In this document: one piece after another, positions 53,865-61,141 of the stretch
Layout of the letters: the number at the start of each line of letters is the position of its first letter
Numbering within the stretch: position 1 is the first letter of the stretch
DNA from: an uncultured Lachnospiraceae bacterium
GTDB lineage: Bacteria; Bacillota; Clostridia; Lachnospirales; Lachnospiraceae
Assembly: GCA_902793335.1 (NCBI GenBank)
Contig: CADBCZ010000012.1
Coordinates: forward strand, 1 to 61,141
Reading direction: 5' to 3'
DNA: 61,141 nt
Translations under genes and position numbers: made by a program
Notes under the pieces: generated by a model
What the model was told of the DNA's origin: nothing
The model's database searches: none
The model's input: only the letters and a program-made list of their open reading frames with translations

Positions 53865-54806
53865 TTATATTCTTTCAAATATTCTAAGTTTTGCACTTTT
53901 ACTTCGTCTGTTATCAAGTATTTCCTGTTCGGAAGGTAGTATAGGTTTTCTTGTTATGACGTGACCTTTTGAAACCTTACCACAAACACATTTAGGAAAG
54001 TCGGGAGGGCATGTACAAGGATTTTCATTAATTCTAAATCTCCTCTTTACAATCCGATCTTCTAAAGAATGGAACGTAATTATGCAAATTCGGCCCCCTG
54101 GATTTAACAGATCTATCATTTGGTCAATGGATTGTTCAAGAATGGTCAGTTCTTCATTTAATTCAATCCTGATAGCCTGAAATGTTCTCTTTGAAGGGTG
54201 CCCTCCTGCAGACCTAGCTCTAATTGGTATAGCAGCCTTAATTATTTCATTAAGTTCAAATGTAGTACTGATCACCTTTTCCTTTCTTGCATTAACAATA
54301 TGTTTTGCAATATTTTTTGCGAATTTTTCTTCGCCGTAATCTCGTATTACTCTGTATAATTCCCCTTCGGAATACTCATTGATTATATCTTTCGCAGTCA
54401 TTTCCTGACTTTGATCCATTCGCATATCCAAAGGAGCGTCTTCTCTATATGAAAATCCTCTGTCCGGTGTGTCTAATTGGTAGGAGGATACCCCCAAATC
54501 CAACACGATTCCATCCACGCCACTAACGTTTAAATCCTGCAGGATCCGGGGGATTTTTTGATAATTGCTTCTTACAATGTCGATATGTACTTTATCTATA
54601 TAAGGAGATAGCCGGATACTTGCAGCCTCAATAGCTGCAGCATCCTGATCTATCCCTATGAACCTGGCTTTATCGGACAGCTTCTCACATACATGAAATG
54701 CATGTCCACCGCCACCTAGTGTTCCATCCACATAGATGCCGTTTTCTTTAATATTCAGACCCTCTATTGTCTCATTAAGCAATACTGAAACATGGGAAAA
54801 ATCCAT
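53865..54806 (-). CDS. rsmH: 16S rRNA (cytosine(1402)-N(4))-methyltransferase
   Basis: About 313 aa, SAM-dependent methyltransferase acting on C1402 of 16S rRNA in the decoding centre. [11 protein letters not shown] is the SAM loop, [15 protein letters not shown] the second motif and [18 protein letters not shown]-like ([17 protein letters not shown]) the family hallmark. The C-terminus ([20 protein letters not shown]) matches MraW. AAGG nine bases before the ATG at 54806 supports this start over an upstream one. Second gene of the dcw cluster. Confidence 0.95.
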   Translation of the reverse strand: MDFSHVSVLLNETIEGLNIKENGIYVDGTLGGGGHAFHVCEKLSDKARFIGIDQDAAAIEAASIRLSPYIDKVHIDIVRSNYQKIPRILQDLNVSGVDGIVLDLGVSSYQLDTPDRGFSYREDAPLDMRMDQSQEMTAKDIINEYSEGELYRVIRDYGEEKFAKNIAKHIVNARKEKVISTTFELNEIIKAAIPIRARSAGGHPSKRTFQAIRIELNEELTILEQSIDQMIDLLNPGGRICIITFHSLEDRIVKRRFRINENPCTCPPDFPKCVCGKVSKGHVITRKPILPSEQEILDNRRSKSAKLRIFERI

Positions 54807-54848
54807 CTGACCATACCTTCTTTCTATAATGACCATCGGTATAGTGAA

Positions 54849-55295
54849 TCAGATAATAATTCCCAAATCCTCAATGCTCATTGCAAGTTCATCAAAATCG
54901 ATATCTTCTATATTGTTCTTCTCATCCCACTTATCTTTACTCCAGATTTCTGCTCTTTCACCGACTCCAACTACTACTACATCTTTTGTAATGCCGGCAA
55001 ATTGTCTCAAGTTTGCAGGTAGTAAAATTCTCCCCTGATTATCCACTTCGCAATCTGTTGCACCCGCCTGAAAAAAACGTTTGAACTTTCTTGCGTTTTC
55101 ATTTGTCATAGGAAGCTGTCTTAATTTGCCCTCGAAGATATCCCATTCATCATTAGGATACGCAAACAAGCATCCATCTGTTCCTCTTGTAACAACGAAA
55201 GACAGTCCAAGTTGTTCTCTTAGCTTAGCAGGTATTATCATTCTTCCCTTAGCATCAACTGTATGATTAAATTCACCCTTTAATCCTTTGGACAA
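54849..55295 (-). CDS. mraZ: Transcriptional regulator MraZ
   Basis: A 148-aa double-AbrB-fold regulator that forms rings and represses the dcw operon by binding GTGG repeats. The two pseudo-repeats each carry the DxxGR signature: HTVDAKGRMIIPAKLREQLG and CEVDNQGRILLPANLRQFAG. The start is a TTG eight bases after AGGAGG, giving MSKGLKGEFNHT, which fits the family; longer frames have no ribosome site. Its own binding repeats lie at 55349-55383, so autoregulation is supported by the sequence. Confidence 0.95.
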   Translation of the reverse strand: MSKGLKGEFNHTVDAKGRMIIPAKLREQLGLSFVVTRGTDGCLFAYPNDEWDIFEGKLRQLPMTNENARKFKRFFQAGATDCEVDNQGRILLPANLRQFAGITKDVVVVGVGERAEIWSKDKWDEKNNIEDIDFDELAMSIEDLGIII

Positions 55296-55348
55296 GAATA
55301 ACACCTCCTGTTCGTCTTTCGTTACGGTTCGAAGTCTGTGGCAAATCC

Positions 55349-55383
55349 ACCACATTCTACCACATCTATCCACTTCTCACCAC
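55349..55383 (-). promoter_or_regulatory. MraZ box: four GTGG repeats at 10-bp spacing
   Basis: On the minus strand GTGGT, GTGGA, GTGGT and GTGGT begin every 10 bp (55383, 55373, 55363, 55353), one per helical turn, between the promoter and mraZ. This is the arrangement known for MraZ operators in other bacteria, with GTGGT replacing the more usual GTGGG. Confidence 0.85.
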
Positions 55384-55394
55384 TTACATGCATT

Positions 55395-55423
55395 ATTTTA
55401 CCCCAATGGGTTACATAATGCAA
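55395..55423 (-). promoter_or_regulatory. Sigma-A promoter of the dcw cluster
   Basis: On the minus strand TTGCAT (55418-55423), a 17-bp spacer and TAAAAT (55395-55400). Transcription would start near 55388, just before the MraZ box. The AT-rich stretch upstream (55424-55751) contains no gene that I can see. Confidence 0.75.
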
Positions 55424-55751
55424 GACCGGATTTACGCAAAACCACCGTCATAATAGCCAATCATTCGCATCTTTCATTGTGCATATTGCACATATTTTTA
55501 TGATATTCCTGTGTATCCCCTAATATATAAGACACAATATATTGTGTATATTTCACATCTAGTCAGTACATTTGGTATATTTATTCATTTTTATGTATTT
55601 GTATACACTTTCACACAATATGCCTGTCAAATTGCATTTTCAGAGAAAAACCACACTTTTTATCAATTTTTCTTAAAATCCCCACCCGCGCTCCACTTTT
55701 ACATTTATTTACATTTATATTCTTAGCCTCAAACACAGATAAACAACAAAA

Positions 55752-55789
55752 AAAGTCACCCTACAATATTTTCATTGTAAGGTGACTTT
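55752..55789 (-). terminator. Terminator after lgt
   Basis: AAAGTCACC-TACAAT pairs with ATTGTA-GGTGACTTT (to 55789) with one mismatch. The minus strand continues CTTTTTTTGTTG. Confidence 0.85.
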
Positions 55790-55814
55790 ATCACATACCT
55801 TATACAAACTATCT

Positions 55815-56732
55815 TCATTTATTATCGTTTAGTTTCTGATATTTCATCCGGTTAATTATTATATATATTGATGCAGCTACCACACAAGTTGCAGCAAGGA
55901 GCTGGGATACTTTGAAATTAGCAAACGGAAGCATTAACGAATCAGTCCTTAATCCCTCAATCCACACTCTTCCAAGTCCATAGCCCCATATATATAATCC
56001 AAACATTTCACCGTCAAACTTCTTATTTCTTCTGTATATGAAGATTAATATCAGTAACATAAGGTTCCACAGCGATTCATATATAAATGTAGGATGCATT
56101 AAAATGAATTCTTTTCCATCAAACATCACAACATTATCAATCATTTCCTGGGTTATTATCCCACTGTTAACCTTGTTGACAAGGTAGTTCTTACCACCGA
56201 ACCAGTCTGCCGGTATAGCCATTGCAAAAAGTGAATTTGTATAGGCTCCAAATGCTTCCCTGTTAAAGAAGTTACCCCATCTACCTACTATCTGTCCAAC
56301 CAGCATCCCCATTGATATCGTGTCCAACATCAACATTGTGCTGACTTTACGCCTTTTCGAGAATACAATAACGGTAATAATTCCGGCTATCACTCCTCCG
56401 TATACAGCAAGGCCACCACCTCGGATATTGATCATACCTTTAATAGTCTGTCCAATACTCTGTCCTTCCTTTATATAGTCACCCAGACTGAAAAGCACGT
56501 AATATATTCTTGCGCCTAATATCGCAGGAATAACCAACCACAACATAAAATCCAGATACATTTCCGGATCCTGTTTGGTTCTTTTGGCCTCACTGGCAAT
56601 CATACAATATGCCAATACAAATCCCAAAGCAATAATAATTCCATAGAATCTGATTTCAAAACTGCCGATCATAAAACCGTCTTTGACATTATCAAGAACG
56701 ATGCCAAGGTTAGGAAATCTTATCTCATACAT
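55815..56732 (-). CDS. lgt: Prolipoprotein diacylglyceryl transferase
   Basis: A 305-aa polytopic enzyme moving diacylglycerol from phosphatidylglycerol to the lipobox cysteine of prolipoproteins. About seven helices. The Lgt signature VGRWGNFFNREAFG is present, with the upstream RGGGLAVYGGVIAG phosphate-binding arm. GAGG precedes the ATG. The 200 bp before it hold the structured repeat at 56750-56912, which would lie in the lgt leader if transcription continues from ychF. Confidence 0.94.
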   Translation of the reverse strand: MYEIRFPNLGIVLDNVKDGFMIGSFEIRFYGIIIALGFVLAYCMIASEAKRTKQDPEMYLDFMLWLVIPAILGARIYYVLFSLGDYIKEGQSIGQTIKGMINIRGGGLAVYGGVIAGIITVIVFSKRRKVSTMLMLDTISMGMLVGQIVGRWGNFFNREAFGAYTNSLFAMAIPADWFGGKNYLVNKVNSGIITQEMIDNVVMFDGKEFILMHPTFIYESLWNLMLLILIFIYRRNKKFDGEMFGLYIWGYGLGRVWIEGLRTDSLMLPFANFKVSQLLAATCVVAASIYIIINRMKYQKLNDNK

Positions 56733-56749
56733 ATTCTAATACCTCACAA

Positions 56750-56912
56750 AGCCGGACAAACCAAATGTACGACAATGCTAAGCTCATCTGTCGCCCTTTG
56801 GGCTTAGATTCGCTAAGCGCCGCTGTATACAGAAAGTTTCCCAATCAGCCGTCGCTTTCAGCTCGGCTTCTTGGACTTTCAAAGTAAATAATATCAATCC
56901 GTGCATCCGGCT
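56750..56912. repeat. Structured palindromic intergenic element between ychF and lgt
   Basis: Bounded by AGCCGGA (56750-56756) and TCCGGCT (56906-56912). Inside are a long hairpin at 56832-56880 (GAAAG/CTTTC, CCAA/TTGG, AGCCG/CGGCT) and a central GCTTAG (56802-56807) that can pair with either of two CTAAGC copies (56778-56783 or 56813-56818). There is no ORF. It may be a dispersed non-coding repeat, or an RNA element in the lgt leader. No known riboswitch class is recognised. Confidence 0.5.
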
Positions 56913-56934
56913 CCTACAATACATAAATTAGCAA

Positions 56935-58032
56935 TTAAACATTAAACTTAAACAATACCACGTCTCCGTCTTCCACAACATATTCCTTACCCTCGGAGCG
57001 AACAAGGCCTTTCTCTTTTGCAGCATTCATAGAACCGTTTTCCACAAGATCTTTGTAGTTAACAACCTCAGCACGAATAAATCCACGTTCAAAATCGGTG
57101 TGAATCTTTCCCGCCGCCTGTGGAGCCTTCGTTCCCTTAGTTATAGTCCAGGCTCTCGTCTCATCCTCTCCTGTAGTAAGGAAAGAAATAAGTCCAAGCA
57201 GTGAATAACTCGCACGAATAAGCTTGTCCAAACCGGACTCTGATAATCCGAGGTCTTCTAAGAACATCTTCTTCTCATCTTCCTCTAATTCCGAAATTTC
57301 CTGTTCTATCTGTGCACATACAACAAAAACTTCAGAATCAAATTCTTTTGCGTACTCTTTTACTCTGCCTACATATTCATTATCAGCACCGTCATTTGCA
57401 AGATCATCTTCAGCTACATTAGCTGCAAAAATAACCGGTTTAGCTGTAAGAAGATTGTATTCCTTCATCCATTTTTCTTCATCATCACCATCAATTTCAA
57501 AACTGATAGCAAGTTTACCACTTTCAAGATGTTCCTTAATACGCTTCATAAATTCTACTTCTCTGGCTATATCCTTGTTATTGTTAGCAGCTCTCTGATT
57601 CTTAGATATTCTCTTATCAAGAACTTCAATATCTGCAAAGATAAGCTCAAAGTTGATAGTTTCTATATCTCTCAAAGGATCAATGCTTCCATCAACATGA
57701 ACCACATTCGTATCCTCAAAACATCTTACAACATGAACTATTGCATCAACCTCTCTGATGTTGGCAAGAAACTGGTTTCCAAGTCCCTCTCCCTTGGATG
57801 CACCCTTAACAAGACCCGCAATATCGACAAACTCAATCACTGCCGGAATTGTCTTCTTAGAATTATGCATCTTTGTAAGTACGTCTAATCTCTCATCAGG
57901 AACAGGTACAACACCCACATTAGGGTCAATTGTACAAAACGGATAATTAGCAGACTCCGCACCCGCCTTTGTCAAAGAGTTAAATAATGTACTTTTACCA
58001 ACGTTCGGTAATCCAACTATACCAAGTTTCAT
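56935..58032 (-). CDS. ychF: Redox-/ribosome-associated GTPase-like ATPase YchF (OLA1)
   Basis: A 365-aa Obg-family P-loop protein. G1 is GLPNVGKST, followed by [11 protein letters not shown], the G3 [10 protein letters not shown] and FAANVAEDD in the NKxD position, the change that makes YchF prefer ATP. A coiled-coil insertion (~125-200) and the C-terminal TGS domain ([20 protein letters not shown]) complete the family layout. It associates with ribosomes and negatively affects oxidative-stress responses in other bacteria. AAAGGAG precedes the ATG. Monocistronic or upstream of lgt. Confidence 0.95.
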   Translation of the reverse strand: MKLGIVGLPNVGKSTLFNSLTKAGAESANYPFCTIDPNVGVVPVPDERLDVLTKMHNSKKTIPAVIEFVDIAGLVKGASKGEGLGNQFLANIREVDAIVHVVRCFEDTNVVHVDGSIDPLRDIETINFELIFADIEVLDKRISKNQRAANNNKDIAREVEFMKRIKEHLESGKLAISFEIDGDDEEKWMKEYNLLTAKPVIFAANVAEDDLANDGADNEYVGRVKEYAKEFDSEVFVVCAQIEQEISELEEDEKKMFLEDLGLSESGLDKLIRASYSLLGLISFLTTGEDETRAWTITKGTKAPQAAGKIHTDFERGFIRAEVVNYKDLVENGSMNAAKEKGLVRSEGKEYVVEDGDVVLFKFNV

Positions 58033-58155
58033 ATCTTTCTATATCTCCTTTGTGATCATTTAATATCTAATAAAAAACAATTTCTGTACAACTATGTTAT
58101 GTTATCATAGATCAATGATATTTTCAACGAAAATAAAACCTACTACTCCGCCATT

Positions 58156-59706
58156 TTAAATATTAACTTCAATTGTTCTTGTTGCAATTTTTTCCCTGAA
58201 CCTGACATCATGCTCCACAAACAGCATTGTCGGTTGATAGTCTAATATCAACTTTTCAATCTGCATTCTTGAAAAGACATCAATATAATTAAGCGGTTCG
58301 TCCCATATATACAGATTTGCGGGCGTTAGCAGACTTGCTGCAATAAGCACCTTCTTCTTCTGACCTTCGGAATACTCCTCGATATTCTTAGATAACTGCG
58401 TTCTGCTAAGATCAAGCTGTCGCAATATGGAACAGAACAGACTCTTATCAAGATTATGCTCTTTGCAATAATCATCAATGCTACCGGAAAGATAAGACGT
58501 ATCCTGTGATATATATGATATTACCAATCCCGGTGCAATCTCGCATACACCTTGCGCTTCAATATCATCGCAAATATTTCGATTCAGGCTATGTGGCAAC
58601 TCGTAATCTGCTTTATCAAGTATCATACGTATAATCGTTGATTTACCGCATCCATTTTCTCCATGAAGAGCTATCCTTTCACCCTGACACAAATTAAATG
58701 TCAGGTTATCAAACAGAGGAGATTGCGCATTCTTATAGCGCAAGCTGTACTTGTCAAAATCTACCAATACCTTCTTGTGATGTGAAAGTGGATTTAATTT
58801 AAGGTCTACAGATTGCTCAATATCTACCAACAGATCTTCTTTCTCCTCGATTTCTCTGCCAATTCTCTTTTCCATCTGTTTCACTCTACTCTGCATCTTT
58901 TTGGTTTTAGCACCGATATACGCACGGGCACTCATTGGTCTGTCATGCTCTTTAACAGGATCGAATCCAATTTTAGTATTTTCATTTTTATCCGCCCAGT
59001 TAGAGGTCTGCATCGACGCCTGTTTTAATTTACGGATTTCCTTTTTGTGTTTTTCATTTTCAGCAATCGCGAACTGATCCTTCTTTGTCTTATTATCCCA
59101 CCACGACGAGAAATTACCGTTTTGTACTTCAATAGTCTTTCTGTTAAGAACAAGAACATGATCTATACATGCATCTAACAAATCCCTGTCATGGGATACA
59201 AGAATAAATCCCTTCTTAGATGCCAGATAGTTCTTAACACACTCTCTTGCTTTTTCATCCAAGTGATTTGTAGGTTCGTCAATCAAAAGGAAATCATTTT
59301 CACCCGAGAACAAGACTGCAAGCATTATCTTTGTGCGCTCTCCTGGACTTAATGTATCAAACGGACGGTATAAGATATCCGCTTCCTCGTTAAGCTTTCC
59401 CAGTTCACATATCACTCGCCATTCCTCACAACCGGGCTTCCAGAAAGATATCATTTCAGAGGCAGACAAACATTTATCCGCATTAAAACTGTATGGGAAA
59501 TAATCAAACGTAGTAGACGTGTTTATCGCACCCTGATACTCATATTTCCCCATCAACAGATTCAGAAAGGTCGTTTTCCCCTTTCCGTTTCTTCCAATGA
59601 AACCTAGTTTCCAGTTCGTATCAATTGAAAATGATACACTGTCAAATATATTATCAAAACTACCCTCATAATAAAATATGAGGTTACTAATACTAATCTG
59701 TGCCAT
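58156..59706 (-). CDS. ABC-F family ATPase (ribosomal protection, Lsa-like)
   Basis: A 516-aa soluble protein with two ABC domains and no membrane part. Domain 1 has GRNGKGKTTF (~37-46), LSPGERTK and LLIDEPTNHLD. A charged linker of ~100 residues (with QTSNWADKNENTKIGFDPVK) is the length typical of antibiotic-resistance ABC-F proteins. Domain 2 has GENGCGKST and YSEGQKKKVL. The closest type by eye is Lsa/Vga/CplR, which displaces lincosamides, streptogramin A and pleuromutilins from the ribosome. A terminator 70 bp upstream of its start codon (59775-59806) suggests drug-inducible attenuation. Resistance spectrum is unproven. Confidence 0.85.
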   Translation of the reverse strand: MAQISISNLIFYYEGSFDNIFDSVSFSIDTNWKLGFIGRNGKGKTTFLNLLMGKYEYQGAINTSTTFDYFPYSFNADKCLSASEMISFWKPGCEEWRVICELGKLNEEADILYRPFDTLSPGERTKIMLAVLFSGENDFLLIDEPTNHLDEKARECVKNYLASKKGFILVSHDRDLLDACIDHVLVLNRKTIEVQNGNFSSWWDNKTKKDQFAIAENEKHKKEIRKLKQASMQTSNWADKNENTKIGFDPVKEHDRPMSARAYIGAKTKKMQSRVKQMEKRIGREIEEKEDLLVDIEQSVDLKLNPLSHHKKVLVDFDKYSLRYKNAQSPLFDNLTFNLCQGERIALHGENGCGKSTIIRMILDKADYELPHSLNRNICDDIEAQGVCEIAPGLVISYISQDTSYLSGSIDDYCKEHNLDKSLFCSILRQLDLSRTQLSKNIEEYSEGQKKKVLIAASLLTPANLYIWDEPLNYIDVFSRMQIEKLILDYQPTMLFVEHDVRFREKIATRTIEVNI

Positions 59707-59774
59707 GTGTATTCCCCCTTCGAATTATTGATTGTAAATATACACATTGGTTTTCTTATAACATACCTTCGGGT

Positions 59775-59806
59775 AAAAAAAAGAACTGTCCGTTGCCAAA
59801 CAGTTC
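59775..59806 (-). terminator. Leader terminator (putative attenuator) of the ABC-F gene
   Basis: On the minus strand GAACTGT (59800-59806) and ACAGTTC (59783-59789) form a 7-bp stem, followed by eight T (59782-59775). It stands 69 bp before the ABC-F start codon, so it must be read through for expression. The sequence beginning in its loop, TTTGGCAAC on the RNA (59792-59800), is perfectly complementary to GTTGCCAAA upstream (59906-59914), which offers an alternative pairing. Confidence 0.8.
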
Positions 59807-59816
59807 CATTACATAC

Positions 59817-59855
59817 TCAACCTCGCATAACAATCATATAGGAGTCATCTTCCAT
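59817..59855 (-). other. Possible 12-codon leader peptide in the ABC-F leader
   Basis: ATG to TGA encodes MEDDSYMIVMRG and ends 11 bases before the terminator stem, the position expected of a leader peptide that senses stalled ribosomes. No convincing ribosome site precedes it, so the call is weak. Confidence 0.25.
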
Positions 59856-59865
59856 CTGATACAAT

Positions 59866-59894
59866 TTTATAGCATATAAAAGAGGTTATGAGAA
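59866..59894 (-). promoter_or_regulatory. Candidate promoter of the ABC-F leader
   Basis: On the minus strand TTCTCA (59889-59894), 17 bp, then TATAAA (59866-59871) preceded by TGC (extended -10). If used, the upstream GTTGCCAAA (59906-59914) would not be transcribed. A weaker promoter (TTAACA near 59950) would include it. The rest of 59915-60173 shows no gene. Confidence 0.45.
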
Positions 59895-60173
59895 CATAAT
59901 CCACTTTTGGCAACACGAAAACAATATGTATTACAATCAAACATACTGTTAAATAACACACAAAAATAATCTATGCGCTTTCATGCAATCAAAAGTAAAT
60001 TATCTCCTCATTCTTTCACCTCTCTCTGCTTACAAACTAATCTGCTTATTAAATCTCTTAACCGAGATGATGTAATTCTAACACTGCATTATGCCATTGT
60101 CAACGGCGAAATCCCATCGCAATTTTGCAAATCCAGGTTTACATAATTTTTTCATCTGACAGGTATTACATTT

Positions 60174-60395
60174 CTACTTCTCTCTAATTATCGAACCTGC
60201 AACAAACAGGATTAACAAAAACGGATATATCAGAAATGGAATAAGAGACATACTTGCCACTCCCGCAATATTAGAGGCCACAAGCAGCTGTGCTCCGTAT
60301 GGAATTATCGTATATGTAAGCGAGCCTGTGATAGCACCAGCAATAACAAACAATACTATACCAACCATAAGAACAAGAAACACATTTAATCCCAT
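60174..60395 (-). CDS. Small two-helix membrane protein, function unknown
   Basis: A 73-aa protein, almost wholly hydrophobic, with two or three membrane segments (~4-26, ~30-45, ~48-68) and a short basic end (IIREK). No family is recognised. A well-placed AAGGAAGGA precedes the ATG, which supports a real gene. It lies 67 bp downstream of the MutT-type gene and may share its transcript. Confidence 0.55.
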   Translation of the reverse strand: MGLNVFLVLMVGIVLFVIAGAITGSLTYTIIPYGAQLLVASNIAGVASMSLIPFLIYPFLLILFVAGSIIREK

Positions 60396-60462
60396 CTGTC
60401 CTTCCTTGGGCGTAATATACTCAAAAAAAGATTCCGTTTCCCAGATATTTTTTAGTTTTGTA

Positions 60463-61047
60463 TCATATAATCTCTCTTATCTTATCAATAAGTGTTATAT
60501 CCGCAGGAAGCCACTCCACACTGTCAAGTTCCTCTTTTGAAAGCCACTTTGCCGCCTCATGTTCCTTCAAAATAAGATTACCGGAAACGACCTTACACCA
60601 AAGGCAGTCCATGGATAAATGAAATGTGGGATAGTCGTATTCGATTACATCAATGAGTTCTCCCACCTCAATCTCTGTATCGAGTTCTTCCATAATCTCA
60701 CGTTTTAATGCCTGCTGCGGAGTTTCCCCTTCTTCAATCTTACCTCCCGGGAACTCCCATCCACCTTTTAATTCTCCATATCCACGCTGGGTAGCGAAAA
60801 TTTTAGTGACTGTATCAAATTCCACAGTTATCACCGCAGCCACCACACGAATAGCTTTCATGACACTTCCGTCCTCTTTGATATGAAGAAGCTTACCTTC
60901 TTTTATTCCATTTTCAGCAATCCATTTTTCAGATACTTCAATTCTTTTTCCATCATCTAGAATAAGCATAGCGTGAGGTCCATCTTTCGGACATTCCTCA
61001 CAACCATAGTCTGCTTCCTGTATGTCTTGTATTTTGTATAGTTTCAT
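60463..61047 (-). CDS. MutT-type Nudix (deoxy)nucleotide pyrophosphohydrolase with N-terminal extension
   Basis: About 194 aa. Residues ~63-194 are a MutT/CTP-pyrophosphohydrolase-like Nudix domain starting at MKAIRVVAAVITVE. Its catalytic box is GGKIEEGETPQQALKREIME with EE-like ending EELD, where D replaces the usual glycine. The first ~62 residues (MKLYKIQDIQEADYGCEECP...) form a separate small domain with a C-x2-C pair that may bind metal. It is not part of typical MutT. The enzyme probably cleans oxidised or non-canonical nucleotides. The ATG at 61047 follows AAAGGCGG; a longer frame starting at 61086 lacks a site. 61087-61141 shows no feature. Confidence 0.8.
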   Translation of the reverse strand: MKLYKIQDIQEADYGCEECPKDGPHAMLILDDGKRIEVSEKWIAENGIKEGKLLHIKEDGSVMKAIRVVAAVITVEFDTVTKIFATQRGYGELKGGWEFPGGKIEEGETPQQALKREIMEELDTEIEVGELIDVIEYDYPTFHLSMDCLWCKVVSGNLILKEHEAAKWLSKEELDSVEWLPADITLIDKIREII

Positions 61048-61141
61048 TTTTATAAACCGCCTTTCTGCGCTGCGAAAGGCACCCATGGGGTTATGAAAAC
61101 TTTTGTTTCCTTTCGCTTTGCTTCTTCTATTATCTATCTTT

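Overview
The window looks like chromosome of a low-GC anaerobic Firmicute, most probably a Lachnospiraceae-type clostridium. The evidence is AT-rich DNA with strong AGGAGG ribosome sites and several TTG starts, a dcw cluster running into spoIIGA-sigE-sigG, phosphate acetyltransferase, a B12/radical-SAM DUF4080 protein, DUF2975, YitT and DUF4179 families, and a desulfoferrodoxin-like domain. Species is not assignable by eye. I see no rRNA, tRNA, CRISPR array, prophage or intact insertion sequence. All genes but one (a tRNA-dihydrouridine synthase at 9.5 kb) lie on the minus strand, so the window reads from high to low coordinates.

Region by region, in window order. 0-13 kb: a GNAT acetyltransferase, an HTH regulator fused to a superoxide-reductase-like domain, YitT, an XRE/DUF2975 pair, a two-component system with an FtsX-type ABC exporter (preceded by a compact structured RNA), Dus, AlkD and a WYL regulator. 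13-25 kb: metabolism, with an aldo/keto reductase, a B12-radical SAM enzyme, Pta, a lipase-like hydrolase, NadC, NadB, ArgH, and a small operon of an NrtR-like Nudix regulator, a bacterial PARG and a histidine phosphatase. The nadBC and argH segments are separated by a ~210-bp foldback element flanked by 14-bp direct repeats. 25-33 kb: regulatory and stress cassettes, namely TetR/flavodoxin, ECF sigma/anti-sigma, TetR/ABC-2 exporter, and an SPFH protein with a ribbon-helix-helix partner. 33-39 kb: a [4Fe-4S]-GNAT fusion, CysK, ArgD, MscS, GlgB with a histone-H1-like tail, and a P-loop kinase-like protein.

39-55 kb is the division and cell-wall cluster, transcribed mraZ-rsmH-ftsL-pbp-spoVD-mraY-murD-ftsW-murA-divIB-ftsZ and then spoIIGA-sigE-sigG. 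The mraZ promoter carries four GTGG repeats at exact 10-bp spacing (MraZ box). murG, murE, murF, murB and ftsA are absent, and murA occupies the usual murG position. 55-61 kb holds Lgt, YchF, an ABC-F ATPase behind a strong attenuator-like terminator, a tiny membrane protein and a MutT-type Nudix hydrolase.

The most interesting leads are the HTH-desulfoferrodoxin fusion, the structured RNA upstream of the two-component/ABC module, the Nudix-PARG-phosphatase operon with two palindromic operators 60 bp apart, the foldback element next to argH, the ABC-F leader, and the SPFH/RHH operon with tandem TGATATCA palindromes at its promoter.
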